From UBA7957 sp965222695 (GTDB taxonomy: Bacteria > Pseudomonadota > Gammaproteobacteria > Granulosicoccales > Granulosicoccaceae): a stretch of 64,000 bases of DNA. The stretch's first letter is position 1. Each line of letters begins with the position of its first letter. Under the pieces are notes generated by a model that was given only the letters and a program-made list of their open reading frames with translations, was not told the origin of the DNA and searched no databases. Shown piece by piece: positions 1-9,259 of the stretch. The position numbers and the translations under genes are program-made. The stretch lies in the NCBI GenBank assembly GCA_965222695.1, contig OZ244967.1:1860001-1924000 (forward strand), written 5' to 3'.

Positions 1-199
1 CGCTGATCCACAGCTCCCGCCTCCCTATAATGAGGTAAATAACGGCCAAACCCACCAATGCCCCGGCTATTGCAATATTAATCAGATTGCCGCCGGGCAA
101 GGACGATATCAGCACGGTTGACAATATCGACAAAATCACCAGACTGGTAAGAACCACATTTTTTCCATGCCTTCCGGTTTTAGTTCCACTTGCATTCAT
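1..199 (-). CDS. Membrane protein, N-terminal fragment cut by window edge
   Basis: An open frame runs leftward from an ATG at 199-197 and is still open at base 1. About 66 codons are visible. After a short polar, basic N-terminus (MNASGTKTGRHGKN) there are two hydrophobic stretches, roughly residues 15-30 and 35-58, followed by basic residues (GRRE), which looks like the first membrane segments of a polytopic inner-membrane protein. The start lies 8 bases after the stop of the amidotransferase gene, so it is probably the next gene of the polysaccharide operon. An O-antigen polymerase or ligase type protein would fit this place, but nothing in the visible part proves it. Confidence 0.6.
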   Translation of the reverse strand, partial: MNASGTKTGRHGKNVVLTSLVILSILSTVLISSLPGGNLINIAIAGALVGLAVIYLIIGRRELWIS

Positions 200-207
200 T
201 GTTTTGC

Positions 208-2115
208 TCAAGCACTTTGTTGAGATGTATTAAGACCGAATTGATCGGCCCACAGCCCCAGGCATACAAGCGCCCAAAGCGCATCTTTGTTACAATGCCG
301 TCCCTGCATGTGATCATCGTACAGACTCTTGACCGGCTTTGCGGCAAAATAACGGGCGATAAATCCACCCGGTGCCAGTAGCAACTCTTCAACCATCTGC
401 TGCATACCGGTTTTCATCCATTGACTGACCGGCACACCGAACCCTTGTTTCGGTTTATCGACCAGTTGCTGCGGAATATAGTCCGCCAGCAAGGACTTCA
501 AAATCATTTTGCCCTGATTTTTGTTCATTTTATAGGATAATGGCAAAAGGGCCGCGAACTCCACCACCCGGTGATCCAGCAATGGCGCCCGAACTTCAAG
601 GCTGGCGGCCATACTGGCGATATCGACCTTACTGAGAATGTCGTCCACCATATACAGGTTCTGGTCGACCAGACCTATTTTCTCTTCAAATTCGCGACAG
701 GAAAAGCGATCGAACAGCTGCTCTATTCTGTCAGCCGCAAATACGGCATCACCCAGTTGCCGGCGCAATTCGGGCAGATACATATTTCTGCGCTCAGAAG
801 CGGAAAAAAAGGAGCTGCTGACGAGAAACTGTTCGTAGTCCTTGAGGCAGGCATCTTCGAGCAGATTCAAAGCCCGGCCTATTTTTCCTCGACGTCTTTT
901 CAGTCTATTGCGGGATTTGTCGGCCAGAGAATCGGCCAGTGGCAAGCCGCTGAGATAAGAATGCAGCCTGTGTCGAATGGCCAGGCGCCGGTAACGGTTA
1001 TACCCTAAAAATAACTCGTCCCCTCCGTCACCGCTTATCGCAACCGTGACATCTTTTCTTAATTGCCGGCAAAGATAAAAAGTCGGAATAGCGGAAGCAT
1101 CCGCAAAGGGTTCGCCAAAATGCCTTTGCAAGCGAGGCAGCACCTCAACGCCATTTAGCTGTACAAGATCTTCGTGATGATCCGTACCCAGAATAGTCGA
1201 AACCGCCCGCGCATCTTTTCTTTCATCGAATGACTGTTCATCAAATCCGATGCAAAAAGTTTGCAGCTTTTGTCCGCAGTCCCGGCTGGCAATAGCGGCG
1301 ACAAGACTGGAATCGGTTCCGCCACTGAGAAATGCGCCCAAGGGAACATCGGCAACCAGTCTCTTTTCGATGCTGTCCCTGAGAATACTTCGCAACTGTT
1401 GCTTTGCCTCATCAAGGGGGAGTCGGGAGGGCTGACGCAAAGGTACGGACCAATAGGCCTTGGATTTTTCAGCACCCGAGTCATCGATGATAAGGGTGTG
1501 GGCTGGCGCCACTTTTCGCAGATTCTGGAAAATACTGATGGTGTGGGGGATATATCCAAGTGTCAGATATGCATCCATCCCTTGCGGATCTATGCGCTTT
1601 GAAAATTCCGGGTGTCGCTCCAATGCCTGAACTTCGGAGCCGAAAACCACGCCGGATTCTCCATGGAAATACAATAGCGGTTTTTTGCCCATACGATCGC
1701 GGCTTAACAATAAACGCTTTTTGTTTTGATCCCAAAGTGCAATGGCGAACATACCCTCCAGCTTGCTCGCGTAATTGTCGCCGTATTTTATATAACAATA
1801 GGGAATGACTTCCGTATCGCTTTTAGTCTTAAATCTGATACCGTCTTTTTCAAATTCTTCGCGCAATGCCTTGAAGTTATAAATTTCCCCGTTGAAAGTC
1901 ACCCAGATTTTTTTCCTATCATCCGCCATCGGCTGGGCACCACCGGTCAGATCGATAATCGCCAGCCGTCTATGCCCCAATCCGAGCTCTCCCAGCACCT
2001 GGATACCGTCCCCATCCGGCCCGCGATGTTCCATCGCGTTACACATCGCATGAATAATGCCGGTATCGGCGAGTGCACCGCTTCGGTAATTCCACAGGCC
2101 GGCTATACCGCACAT
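208..2115 (-). CDS. asnB: AsnB-type glutamine amidotransferase of polysaccharide cluster
   Basis: This 635-residue protein begins MCGIAG, so Cys2 is the glutaminase nucleophile of a class II amidotransferase. The N-terminal domain (to about residue 210) has RGPDGDG (31-37) and FNGEIYN (74-80). The C-terminal synthetase domain carries the ATP-pyrophosphatase loop SGGTDSS (264-270), where most relatives have Val instead of Thr. Asparagine synthases make asparagine from aspartate, glutamine and ATP. Long members (about 630 residues) in exopolysaccharide and exosortase-type clusters are thought to amidate sugar acids or other acids, and the flippase, epimerase and glycosyltransferase next door favour that role here. 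SD-like GGAGA precedes the ATG. The true acceptor is unknown. Confidence 0.9.
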   Translation of the reverse strand: MCGIAGLWNYRSGALADTGIIHAMCNAMEHRGPDGDGIQVLGELGLGHRRLAIIDLTGGAQPMADDRKKIWVTFNGEIYNFKALREEFEKDGIRFKTKSDTEVIPYCYIKYGDNYASKLEGMFAIALWDQNKKRLLLSRDRMGKKPLLYFHGESGVVFGSEVQALERHPEFSKRIDPQGMDAYLTLGYIPHTISIFQNLRKVAPAHTLIIDDSGAEKSKAYWSVPLRQPSRLPLDEAKQQLRSILRDSIEKRLVADVPLGAFLSGGTDSSLVAAIASRDCGQKLQTFCIGFDEQSFDERKDARAVSTILGTDHHEDLVQLNGVEVLPRLQRHFGEPFADASAIPTFYLCRQLRKDVTVAISGDGGDELFLGYNRYRRLAIRHRLHSYLSGLPLADSLADKSRNRLKRRRGKIGRALNLLEDACLKDYEQFLVSSSFFSASERRNMYLPELRRQLGDAVFAADRIEQLFDRFSCREFEEKIGLVDQNLYMVDDILSKVDIASMAASLEVRAPLLDHRVVEFAALLPLSYKMNKNQGKMILKSLLADYIPQQLVDKPKQGFGVPVSQWMKTGMQQMVEELLLAPGGFIARYFAAKPVKSLYDDHMQGRHCNKDALWALVCLGLWADQFGLNTSQQSA

Positions 2116-2161
2116 AGACTATCTCCGGCTTTTAATGTTTTGCGGTTCCGGAGTTTGGTGG

Positions 2162-3406
2162 TCATACATACCTTTTTGCATAAAACACAACAAACAGCAT
2201 CAGTAAAGATTGTGAAGCCAAAGTGGCCACGACGGCACCCTGCCAACCATAATACGGGATTAAAAGTAAATTCAGCGAGAGATTTACCACCATTGTGAGA
2301 AGGGTTCCACGGCTGCGGATATTCTGTAAGCCTGCTCCGGTGAGTGCATCTGCGTAAGGCAGCAAAATGGTCTGAATCAAGGGATAGAGGGCAAGATATC
2401 GCAGGGCCTGACCGGACTCTTCATACCCCTCCCCCAACAACATAGTAATCAAATCCGCAAAAATCCACAGACCTGTACAGGCCAGCAGGCCATATCCCGC
2501 GGTTGCGGGCAAAAGTTTACGTGCATATTTTCGGGCGAATTTATAGCCCTTCTCGCCCTCGATAAAAAAATAACGATGCACGGTTGCCAGCAGAGCATTA
2601 ACCGGCACACAGCTCAGTACCGCAAAGCGGGCCGCGGCGGCATAGATTCCGGTACCGCTTACCGAAGAAAATTCGTAAATCATCACTTTATCGAGTTCGG
2701 TATTCATATTGCGGGCGGCATTGCCCACGGCAAAGTGAATGCCGCTCGTGAACCGCTCGCGAACACTGCTCAGACCTGAAACTTTTATTCCATAGGCCCA
2801 TTGAATCCAGGCAAACACCATCACCGCCAATACGCAATTGCCGGCCAATTGCAGATGAATCCATATCATCAAATCACCGTCCAGCACGATCAAGGCGAGT
2901 ACCACGATCAAACGAATAACACCATTGATGATTTCCAGCACGGCATTTCGCGATATCGTGCCGTGGGCAATATTGCTTCCCAGAGTCAGGCTGATACTGC
3001 GGCCGCCGATAAATTGCGACAAGCCGATTTCAACGACAGCCATCAATAGTTGAGTAGGAAACAGCAGCTGATGGCCTATGACCAAAGCGCAGAGTCCGAT
3101 TGGCAACACCAGAGTGGATAAAGCGAGGGAATCGCCGATGGCCATCGCCGTGTTGCCATGCTTGGTAATATCGCGGACCACCAGATTGTAGGCGCCAAGG
3201 TCGAAAAAAGGTTCCAGTAGAATGACAAAAGAGAGTATTGCCATATAAGCACCGAATGACTCGGGCCCGAGAGCGCGTGCCAGTAGAACGAAACTGACCA
3301 GTTGCAGGGTCAGTTTAACTCCGTAGGAAAAGGTCATCCAGGCGGTGCCGCTCAGCATTTCCGAGTCCAGACTTGCCTTGGAAACCAGTGCTTTGAAGTA
3401 GTTCAT
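2162..3406 (-). CDS. Oligosaccharide flippase (Wzx/RfbX-like)
   Basis: This 414-residue protein is hydrophobic throughout, with about 12 predicted membrane segments. It starts with the pattern of polysaccharide flippases: an amphipathic N-terminus, then a segment around ARALGPESFGAYMAILSF (about 43-60) typical of the PST/MATE-like export family. Such proteins move lipid-linked sugar repeat units from the cytoplasmic to the periplasmic face of the inner membrane. It lies between wecB (20 bases upstream) and the amidotransferase (46 bases downstream) on the same strand. The family is fairly sure; the glycan is unknown. Confidence 0.88.
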   Translation of the reverse strand: MNYFKALVSKASLDSEMLSGTAWMTFSYGVKLTLQLVSFVLLARALGPESFGAYMAILSFVILLEPFFDLGAYNLVVRDITKHGNTAMAIGDSLALSTLVLPIGLCALVIGHQLLFPTQLLMAVVEIGLSQFIGGRSISLTLGSNIAHGTISRNAVLEIINGVIRLIVVLALIVLDGDLMIWIHLQLAGNCVLAVMVFAWIQWAYGIKVSGLSSVRERFTSGIHFAVGNAARNMNTELDKVMIYEFSSVSGTGIYAAAARFAVLSCVPVNALLATVHRYFFIEGEKGYKFARKYARKLLPATAGYGLLACTGLWIFADLITMLLGEGYEESGQALRYLALYPLIQTILLPYADALTGAGLQNIRSRGTLLTMVVNLSLNLLLIPYYGWQGAVVATLASQSLLMLFVVFYAKRYV

Positions 3407-3426
3407 TCAGCGGCCAGCAGGAAAGT

Positions 3427-4539
3427 TCATGCCGGTGAGAGCTGCTTTTCGAGTACATTGAGAATCCTTTCCGCCGCCTTTCCATCCCAGAACCGGGGGA
3501 TCGTCCCGGATTTTCGATCATTGTTTAAAATCCGGTCTACTTCGTCAGCAACCGCTTTGCTCTGCAGGGCAACGAGTCGATTTGTGCCCTCACTGACCGT
3601 GACGGGCCTTTCTGTCGTTTTACGTAGTGTAATACAGGGAATACCCAATGCTGTGGTTTCTTCCTGCAGACCTCCGCTGTCCGTCAGTACAAAACTGGCT
3701 TCTCGAAAACAATTTAGAAAATCCATGTAGGGCAAGGGATCAAGTTGGATAATTCTCTCATCCAGTTGCAGATTGAAGGCGTCGAGATTTCGCCGGGTAC
3801 GCGGATGGACAGGAAATATCAGCGGGATTCTCTCTGCGACCGCAGAAAGAATATCCACAAGCTTGCTCAGATTTTCACGACTATCGACATTCGATGGCCG
3901 ATGCAATGTGGTCACCGCGTAGCGATCGAGATTATTTTTAATTCGATTGGATTTCTCCAGATTAAAACTCGAACGCTCAATACGCTTGAGTTGATGAAGA
4001 AGATTGTCGATCATGACGTGGCCGACAAAGTGAATGCTCTCCTCTTTGTGGCCCTCCCGCCTTAGATGATGAATTCCGCTCGGTTCAGTTACAAAGAAGA
4101 GGTCACTGATCGAATCCGTAACCAGGCGATTGATTTCCTCCGGCATATCGCGGTCGCCGCTGCGCAAGCCGGCTTCCACATGCCCCAGCGTGATATGCAG
4201 TTTTTTTGCAACTACGGCACAGGCCAGCGTGGAGTTAACATCACCCACAACCAATATAAGATCGGGCCGGTGATCCAGGCATACGTCTTCGAAGCGCATC
4301 ATGATTTTTGCTGTCTGTTCGGCGTGAGTTCCTCCGCCCACTTCGAGGTAATAATCGGGCGCTGGAATGTCCAGCTCTCGGAAAAAAACATCGCTCATGG
4401 ATTGATCATAATGCTGGCCAGTGTGAATTATCCGGAATTCAAAGCGGTCGGATCGCCTCTTTAATTGTCTGACGATAGGCGCAATCTTCATAAAATTGGG
4501 CCGCGCTCCGGCTATCAGATAGATCATCTTTCTCTGCAC
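3427..4539 (-). CDS. wecB: UDP-N-acetylglucosamine 2-epimerase (non-hydrolysing)
   Basis: This 370-residue protein has the GT-B-like fold signatures of WecB/MnaA: GARPNFMK (11-18), HTGQHYD (39-45), HVEAGLRSGDRDMPEEINR (120-138) and a TDSGGLQEE motif in the C-terminal half. It interconverts UDP-GlcNAc and UDP-ManNAc in the cytoplasm, supplying ManNAc or its acid to surface glycans. The frame opens at a GTG (4539) with GGAAGA about 8 bases upstream; an ATG four codons later (4527) is an alternative start. It is in the middle of the polysaccharide operon. No ManNAc dehydrogenase (wecC) is in the window. Confidence 0.93.
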   Translation of the reverse strand: MQRKMIYLIAGARPNFMKIAPIVRQLKRRSDRFEFRIIHTGQHYDQSMSDVFFRELDIPAPDYYLEVGGGTHAEQTAKIMMRFEDVCLDHRPDLILVVGDVNSTLACAVVAKKLHITLGHVEAGLRSGDRDMPEEINRLVTDSISDLFFVTEPSGIHHLRREGHKEESIHFVGHVMIDNLLHQLKRIERSSFNLEKSNRIKNNLDRYAVTTLHRPSNVDSRENLSKLVDILSAVAERIPLIFPVHPRTRRNLDAFNLQLDERIIQLDPLPYMDFLNCFREASFVLTDSGGLQEETTALGIPCITLRKTTERPVTVSEGTNRLVALQSKAVADEVDRILNNDRKSGTIPRFWDGKAAERILNVLEKQLSPA

Positions 4540-4615
4540 TGATTATTCTTCCCACAAGTCGGCCCGCTTCCAAGCCGCGGTCGCTTGGCGAAGCAAGATT
4601 ATCTGTTTGGTGTTT

Positions 4616-5857
4616 TCAGGCTCTGGTCTTGTTGACCGTGGCTTCCAGGACGGATAAAAACCGATTGGCCAATTTTCGCCGATCGTAGTGTTCTACGACA
4701 AATTCACGCCCATTGTCGGCAAGAGACTGATACAAATCCTTATTATTGTAAAACAACAAGACTTTCTCTGCGAGCTGTCTGGCATTTTCCGGTTCTATGG
4801 CAAAACCGGTATTGGCCGATTCAATAATGGCTTTACTCTCTCCCTGAACACCAAGGATAATCGGTTTCTTCATTGCCATGCTTTCGAAGATCTTTGAAGG
4901 GATAACGGTTTTGAACAAGTCGAGCTTCTTAAGCAAGACCAGACTCAGCTTCGACAAAGACCAAACAGCGGGCATTTTATCTTTTTCCAGTTGCCCTAAC
5001 ATGAGTACGTTGTCCAGCCGTTTCTTGCTTTGCAATTCCCGCAATCTTTGACTTTCCGACCCTTCTCCGACCATCAAAAATACAATATCTTTATGGTCCC
5101 TGAGGATTTCCGCCGCTTCAAACACTGTTTCCAGGTGGTGCGCCATGCCGTGAGTTCCGACATAGGAGGCAACGAATTTTCCGTTTAGGGATTTCAGCTT
5201 TTCCGGCAGCTCGGTAAGATCGGCGTCCTGAACAGCGTCATAGAAGGAAAGGTCCACACCGTTTTTGATTACAGTGATCTTATCCGCGGAAATTCCTCTG
5301 GAAACCATATACTCCCTGAAGGCATAGGTAACCGGGATCAGATGATCGCATTTTCGGTACGCAAAGAGTTCCAGCCATTCCAGCGTGCGAATAATCCGGC
5401 GGTTTTTTATTGCACCTACCGCCAATATGGACTCAGGCCACAGGTCCCGTATTTCCAGCATCCAGGGCGCGCGTTTAATGCGACTGACGAGGTAACCTGC
5501 CAGTCCGTTAAAGAATTGAGGCGACGTCGTAATCACCACATCGGTCCGCGGTGCAAAGAATGAATACAGCGTTGCTGCCAGCATATAGGACACATAAGCG
5601 ACCGTTCGCTTGACTATGCCTTCATTGGCCGTGATATAAGTCCATATACGCACCGCTTCGATGCCGTCCACGGTCTCTTTACTGTAAAACCGGTTTTTGT
5701 ATCCTTCATAGACTTTCCCGCGAGGATGATTAGGGGCGCATGTCACGACCGTGACCTGATGCCCTTGTTCCACCCAATGGCGGCAATGTTCATAGGTTCG
5801 CGATGCCGGTGCATTGACTTCAGGCGGAAAATAATGAGAAAGAAACAGAATGTGCAT
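4616..5857 (-). CDS. Glycosyltransferase family 4 (WbuB-like)
   Basis: This 413-residue protein has a two-domain GT-B layout. The N-terminus begins HILFLSHYFPPEVNAPASR, matching the WbuB/WcaI-like GT4 branch that often transfers N-acetylated amino sugars. The C-terminal half contains the donor-binding region with VGEGSES and SKIFESMAMKKP, followed by the acidic tail typical of family 4. It would act at the cytoplasmic face of the inner membrane on undecaprenyl-linked intermediates. Only 3 bases separate it from the heparinase-like gene upstream, so the two are translationally close. Donor and acceptor sugars cannot be read from sequence. Confidence 0.9.
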   Translation of the reverse strand: MHILFLSHYFPPEVNAPASRTYEHCRHWVEQGHQVTVVTCAPNHPRGKVYEGYKNRFYSKETVDGIEAVRIWTYITANEGIVKRTVAYVSYMLAATLYSFFAPRTDVVITTSPQFFNGLAGYLVSRIKRAPWMLEIRDLWPESILAVGAIKNRRIIRTLEWLELFAYRKCDHLIPVTYAFREYMVSRGISADKITVIKNGVDLSFYDAVQDADLTELPEKLKSLNGKFVASYVGTHGMAHHLETVFEAAEILRDHKDIVFLMVGEGSESQRLRELQSKKRLDNVLMLGQLEKDKMPAVWSLSKLSLVLLKKLDLFKTVIPSKIFESMAMKKPIILGVQGESKAIIESANTGFAIEPENARQLAEKVLLFYNNKDLYQSLADNGREFVVEHYDRRKLANRFLSVLEATVNKTRA

Positions 5858-5860
5858 TTT

Positions 5861-7540
5861 TCAAAATACCGTCTTTGCCAGTTTTACTCTATATACGAGC
5901 ACACAGGGTAATTCTCCCCGAAAGTAGAGCCGAATCACTTTGTTGGCTTTCTCAATACCGAACTGCGGATGGTAAAAGGCATTGGAAATTTCGAAGTCTG
6001 TGGTCTGAGGTATTTGTAAGATCACCAGAGTTGACCGGTTTGAATTCAATAAATGGAGTCCATCGTTTTTTTCTTCGATGCTTAACTCGGGGTGAATATG
6101 GATAAAGCTTTCAACGTGATGCTGTCCTTGACCCTCCAGACGGTCCTCAATCATCCAGCCTCTGTCCTTTTTAAATTCAACCCGCCGTAAATGAGTGACT
6201 TTATCAGCCAGCCGCCTGTATCCGTCATGGCTGCCACAAAATATCTGAGTCTCCGAATTGTCTGTGAATAATTTTGCGGATAAGGGTGAGGCGCGGCGCG
6301 CAACACGGAACAAACCCCAGACTTCCGACTGTTCCTGGCCGTCGATACGCACCGTATTGTGCGCGGCTGTAGAGCGATCGTACCTTCTGGCTGCGCCGGG
6401 TTCGTAGTTAAAAGTTCCCGTATCGACAATGGTTCTTTGACCCGCGACCGCAAGCTCGTAGCTCAACAGATCGCAATGCGTGTGTCCGGGCTGATAACGC
6501 GGCCCGCATTCCCCGCAATCAATAATCATTCTGTTGTCGGCATCACCAAGAATAAAGTATCCCGAATCGGAAAACGCTTCGGATGGCGGATGGCTCTGCC
6601 TGTCCTGCAGATTCAGATCTAATATTCTGCCTGCATATTCCAGAATCGTCTGCGGCTCTGGCGCTATGGCGAATGCCGCATCGTTAAACAAGGGAATCTG
6701 TCCGTCCGGCATCAATAAATCCCTTAGAAACAGGCTCGCGCGAACCGCTGCATCTTTAACCATAACCAATGTCGATTCCTGGTAGGGCAGTTCCGTTGAG
6801 ATGTTCAGAATATCGATCAAGTCTTCCGTAAAGATACTGTGATACATGGGACTTCTTTCGTAGTGCCCGCCGTCAGACAGCAGTTGTTCATCGATTTGTT
6901 CGCAAAGCAGTTTTTCACCACGCAAGAACCATCGCTCGGCCGCTGCACATTGCACATAGCAGGCGCTGAACAGCAGCGCCTTAATGTTTTTGAAATAATG
7001 ATTGGCCAGAATGTGATATTCCAGATTGTGATAAAGCCATTCCGACTGCAGAGCCAGGTTGCGTACAAAGATTGGCGGCAATCCATTCGCGTCCCCCCTG
7101 GTCAAAAAGTATTTCACCCAATTGACAATTCTCAGCGAAACGGTATAGGGCTCCCAGGCTGTTTCTGTGCCCGATGGATTTTTCTCAATCCAGTCCCGAA
7201 TCAGAAAATCTTTAGCCGTCTGCGCAATCGACGGATCCTGCAAGTAGTCAAAATAGTGCAGATTGTATCGCCACAAGCGAGGCATATCGGAGCAGACCCA
7301 GTCAATATTTTCCGGTTCGAAATGTCTTTCACTATTGAGAAAGCGAAAACTCCATGGGTTGGTCATACCCGTGGAATATGCAATGAAAACGGGTCGGTGC
7401 AGTGTCGGTCTGATCGCAACCTGCCCGTCAACGGCCACGGTTTTTTTGCCGTCGAGCACTCTGCGCATAAAATACCAGTAAATCTGGGAGGGTTTCAGAG
7501 TGCTTAGCGCGTGGAGATAGTAAAAGATCTTTTTCTTCAC
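5861..7540 (-). CDS. Heparinase II/III-like (alginate-lyase family) protein
   Basis: The protein has an N-terminal all-alpha toroid region and a C-terminal beta-rich heparinase II/III-like domain, where GHTHCDLLSYELAVAGQR and the DTGTFNYEPGAARRYDRS region hold the His and Tyr residues expected in these lyases. Proteins of this type in capsule and exopolysaccharide loci act on uronic-acid-containing glycans, perhaps to edit or release chains. No signal peptide is obvious. Start choice is uncertain: I chose GTG at 7540 (559 residues, just before VKKKIFYYLH) because homology-like sequence begins there and it leaves 40 bases to the upstream gene. A TTG at 7651 has a better GGAGG but would overlap the WecA-like gene by 71 bases and add a basic, low-complexity leader. 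Confidence 0.83.
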   Translation of the reverse strand: MKKKIFYYLHALSTLKPSQIYWYFMRRVLDGKKTVAVDGQVAIRPTLHRPVFIAYSTGMTNPWSFRFLNSERHFEPENIDWVCSDMPRLWRYNLHYFDYLQDPSIAQTAKDFLIRDWIEKNPSGTETAWEPYTVSLRIVNWVKYFLTRGDANGLPPIFVRNLALQSEWLYHNLEYHILANHYFKNIKALLFSACYVQCAAAERWFLRGEKLLCEQIDEQLLSDGGHYERSPMYHSIFTEDLIDILNISTELPYQESTLVMVKDAAVRASLFLRDLLMPDGQIPLFNDAAFAIAPEPQTILEYAGRILDLNLQDRQSHPPSEAFSDSGYFILGDADNRMIIDCGECGPRYQPGHTHCDLLSYELAVAGQRTIVDTGTFNYEPGAARRYDRSTAAHNTVRIDGQEQSEVWGLFRVARRASPLSAKLFTDNSETQIFCGSHDGYRRLADKVTHLRRVEFKKDRGWMIEDRLEGQGQHHVESFIHIHPELSIEEKNDGLHLLNSNRSTLVILQIPQTTDFEISNAFYHPQFGIEKANKVIRLYFRGELPCVLVYRVKLAKTVF

Positions 7541-7580
7541 ATTGGAATGGATCGGCCTGGTGCCCTGCCCTGGACTGGGT

Positions 7581-8750
7581 TTATCTGGATGTGCGTTGTT
7601 TTTTGTGTGCCGAGGAGCCTTCCGTAGCGGTGGGGATTTCTTGTTCGACAAGCGATTCAGCCCTCCGGGACGATGTGCTGCCTACCTTGAATTCCAACGT
7701 TCTTTTCCGGCGACCAATCTGGCTGAGAATATGCCGGGTGTATACAAGATGGCAAGCCACCAGGATCACAAACAACCAAAACAGCGCCGGATCCCAACCG
7801 GGTTGATTGTTGGCGATCAGACCCAGGGATACAAAAAGAAGATGAAGCACAACGATAATACTCAGTGTTTTATTAACTGAATAGCCATGGTCAATCAACA
7901 GATGATGGATATGGTCTCTCCCGGCAGTAAAGGGAGAGCGGCCTTCGAACAAACGCCGGGTCATCACCGCGCTTATATCCAATAATGGCAAGCCGAATAT
8001 CCAGCCCGCGGAAACCGCGGACAGAGACGGCTTGTCGCCTTGAGACAGTGAGATAAAAAACCAGGCCAGCAGCAAACCGATAAACATGCTTCCCGCATCA
8101 CCCATAAATACCCTTGCAGCCAGACCGAACAATCGAATGTTGAACAACAAAAAGGCGAACAGGGCGCCAATGATGACCAGGATCATATTCGCTGATTTCA
8201 GGTCACCGGCACTGTAAGCAACATAGGCCAAAGCCAGAAAACTGATCAGGGCAAGACTTCCGGCCAGACCGTCGGAGCCGTCCACCATATTCATGGCATT
8301 GATTACCCCAACCGTTGCGAACACAGTGAAGATCAGCGCAAAAAAACCGCCGAATTGGACGACACCATCGCCAAATAAATTGCCAAGCTGCGAAATCTGA
8401 ACCCCGCCAACATAGACCATGGCGACAGCGGCCAGCATCTGAACCAGGAAACGCTTCCGGGTCTGCAGACCGTGGATGTCATCCAGAACTCCCAGTGAAA
8501 CGACCAATAATGCAATCAGCACCATCACCAGGCTTGACCAATGCGGAAACAACAATATGGTGGAAATCGAAAACGCCGTAAACATTGCAATACCGCCGAC
8601 CAGCGGTACCAGACCTTCATGTTTTTTTCTTTCACAGGGCCGGTCAAGCAGTCCGATATTCACTGCGATTTTCCTGAGCACTATGATCATAGTCACGCAG
8701 ATAAAAAACGGTAATACTATGCTCAACAGGGCTGATGCGGTGGCACTCAT
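7581..8750 (-). CDS. WecA/MraY-family undecaprenyl-phosphate sugar-1-P transferase
   Basis: This 389-residue polytopic membrane protein has about 11 hydrophobic segments and the catalytic motifs of the PNPT family: an Asp pair at 90-91 (LDDIHG), NMVDGSDGLAG (154-164) and a HIHHLL motif near residue 283, which separates WecA-like enzymes from MraY. WecA members transfer GlcNAc-1-phosphate (or a related sugar phosphate) from a UDP-sugar to undecaprenyl phosphate, starting O-antigen or exopolysaccharide repeat units. It is the first gene of the minus-strand polysaccharide operon, so it probably sets the glycan pathway in motion. The C-terminal 30 residues are polar and poorly conserved in appearance. 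Confidence 0.92.
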   Translation of the reverse strand: MSATASALLSIVLPFFICVTMIIVLRKIAVNIGLLDRPCERKKHEGLVPLVGGIAMFTAFSISTILLFPHWSSLVMVLIALLVVSLGVLDDIHGLQTRKRFLVQMLAAVAMVYVGGVQISQLGNLFGDGVVQFGGFFALIFTVFATVGVINAMNMVDGSDGLAGSLALISFLALAYVAYSAGDLKSANMILVIIGALFAFLLFNIRLFGLAARVFMGDAGSMFIGLLLAWFFISLSQGDKPSLSAVSAGWIFGLPLLDISAVMTRRLFEGRSPFTAGRDHIHHLLIDHGYSVNKTLSIIVVLHLLFVSLGLIANNQPGWDPALFWLFVILVACHLVYTRHILSQIGRRKRTLEFKVGSTSSRRAESLVEQEIPTATEGSSAHKKQRTSR

Positions 8751-9259
8751 TGGGTTGTTCTAAGCCTTTTTCCTGATTGTTAATCGTTTTATTTCATGTT
8801 TTTGGACCGCCCGGACCTGGCCGGCGTGCTACTTCTGCGTCGCGCAAATTTTCTGACGCTTATTGTAAGCGCCCCATGAGTTGAATACACGTAATTTATT
8901 CACGGTATCGAGCAATTTGATTTGTCCGGTGCTGTAATCAAATTTAATGATCGTCCAACTGCAATTGCAGTTTATACGAATTTTCAACGGTTTATATTTA
9001 TAAGCTATAAATTATTGTAAATTCATTATTACTATTTTTAGTTCATTGTCAGTCATAAGAATTGTTACAAATCGGTGAAAAACGAGATCTCACCCGAGCA
9101 GGGATAAACGGTTAAGGACACGTCATTCCAAAATACGTCGTTTTGATGAGAAACTTCAGGCCGTCGACTCTTGCACCACTCTCCAGCGACTCGGTAGCCT
9201 TAATGGCAAGCCGATAAGCTGACGCACACATACAGTCTCAAGGAAACCATGGCCCTGAT
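8751..9259. promoter_or_regulatory. Divergent intergenic region with two perfect inverted repeats
   Basis: This 509-base gap separates the leftward polysaccharide operon from the rightward DUF364 gene and should hold both promoters. It is AT-rich, especially 8985-9060. Two perfect inverted repeats stand out: AATTTGATT (8914-8922) paired with AATCAAATT (8936-8944), and the 16-base palindrome AACTGCAATTGCAGTT (8957-8972). They resemble binding sites for dimeric regulators. No convincing -35/-10 pair or open frame was found. Confidence 0.5.

Noticed and set aside
571..1008. Long plus-strand frames inside the amidotransferase gene
   Set aside because: They mirror codons of the real gene on the other strand and show no protein-like features.
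208..2115. Full exosortase/PEP-CTERM locus
   Set aside because: The amidotransferase resembles exosortase-associated ones, but no exosortase, PEP-CTERM protein or other marker is in the window.
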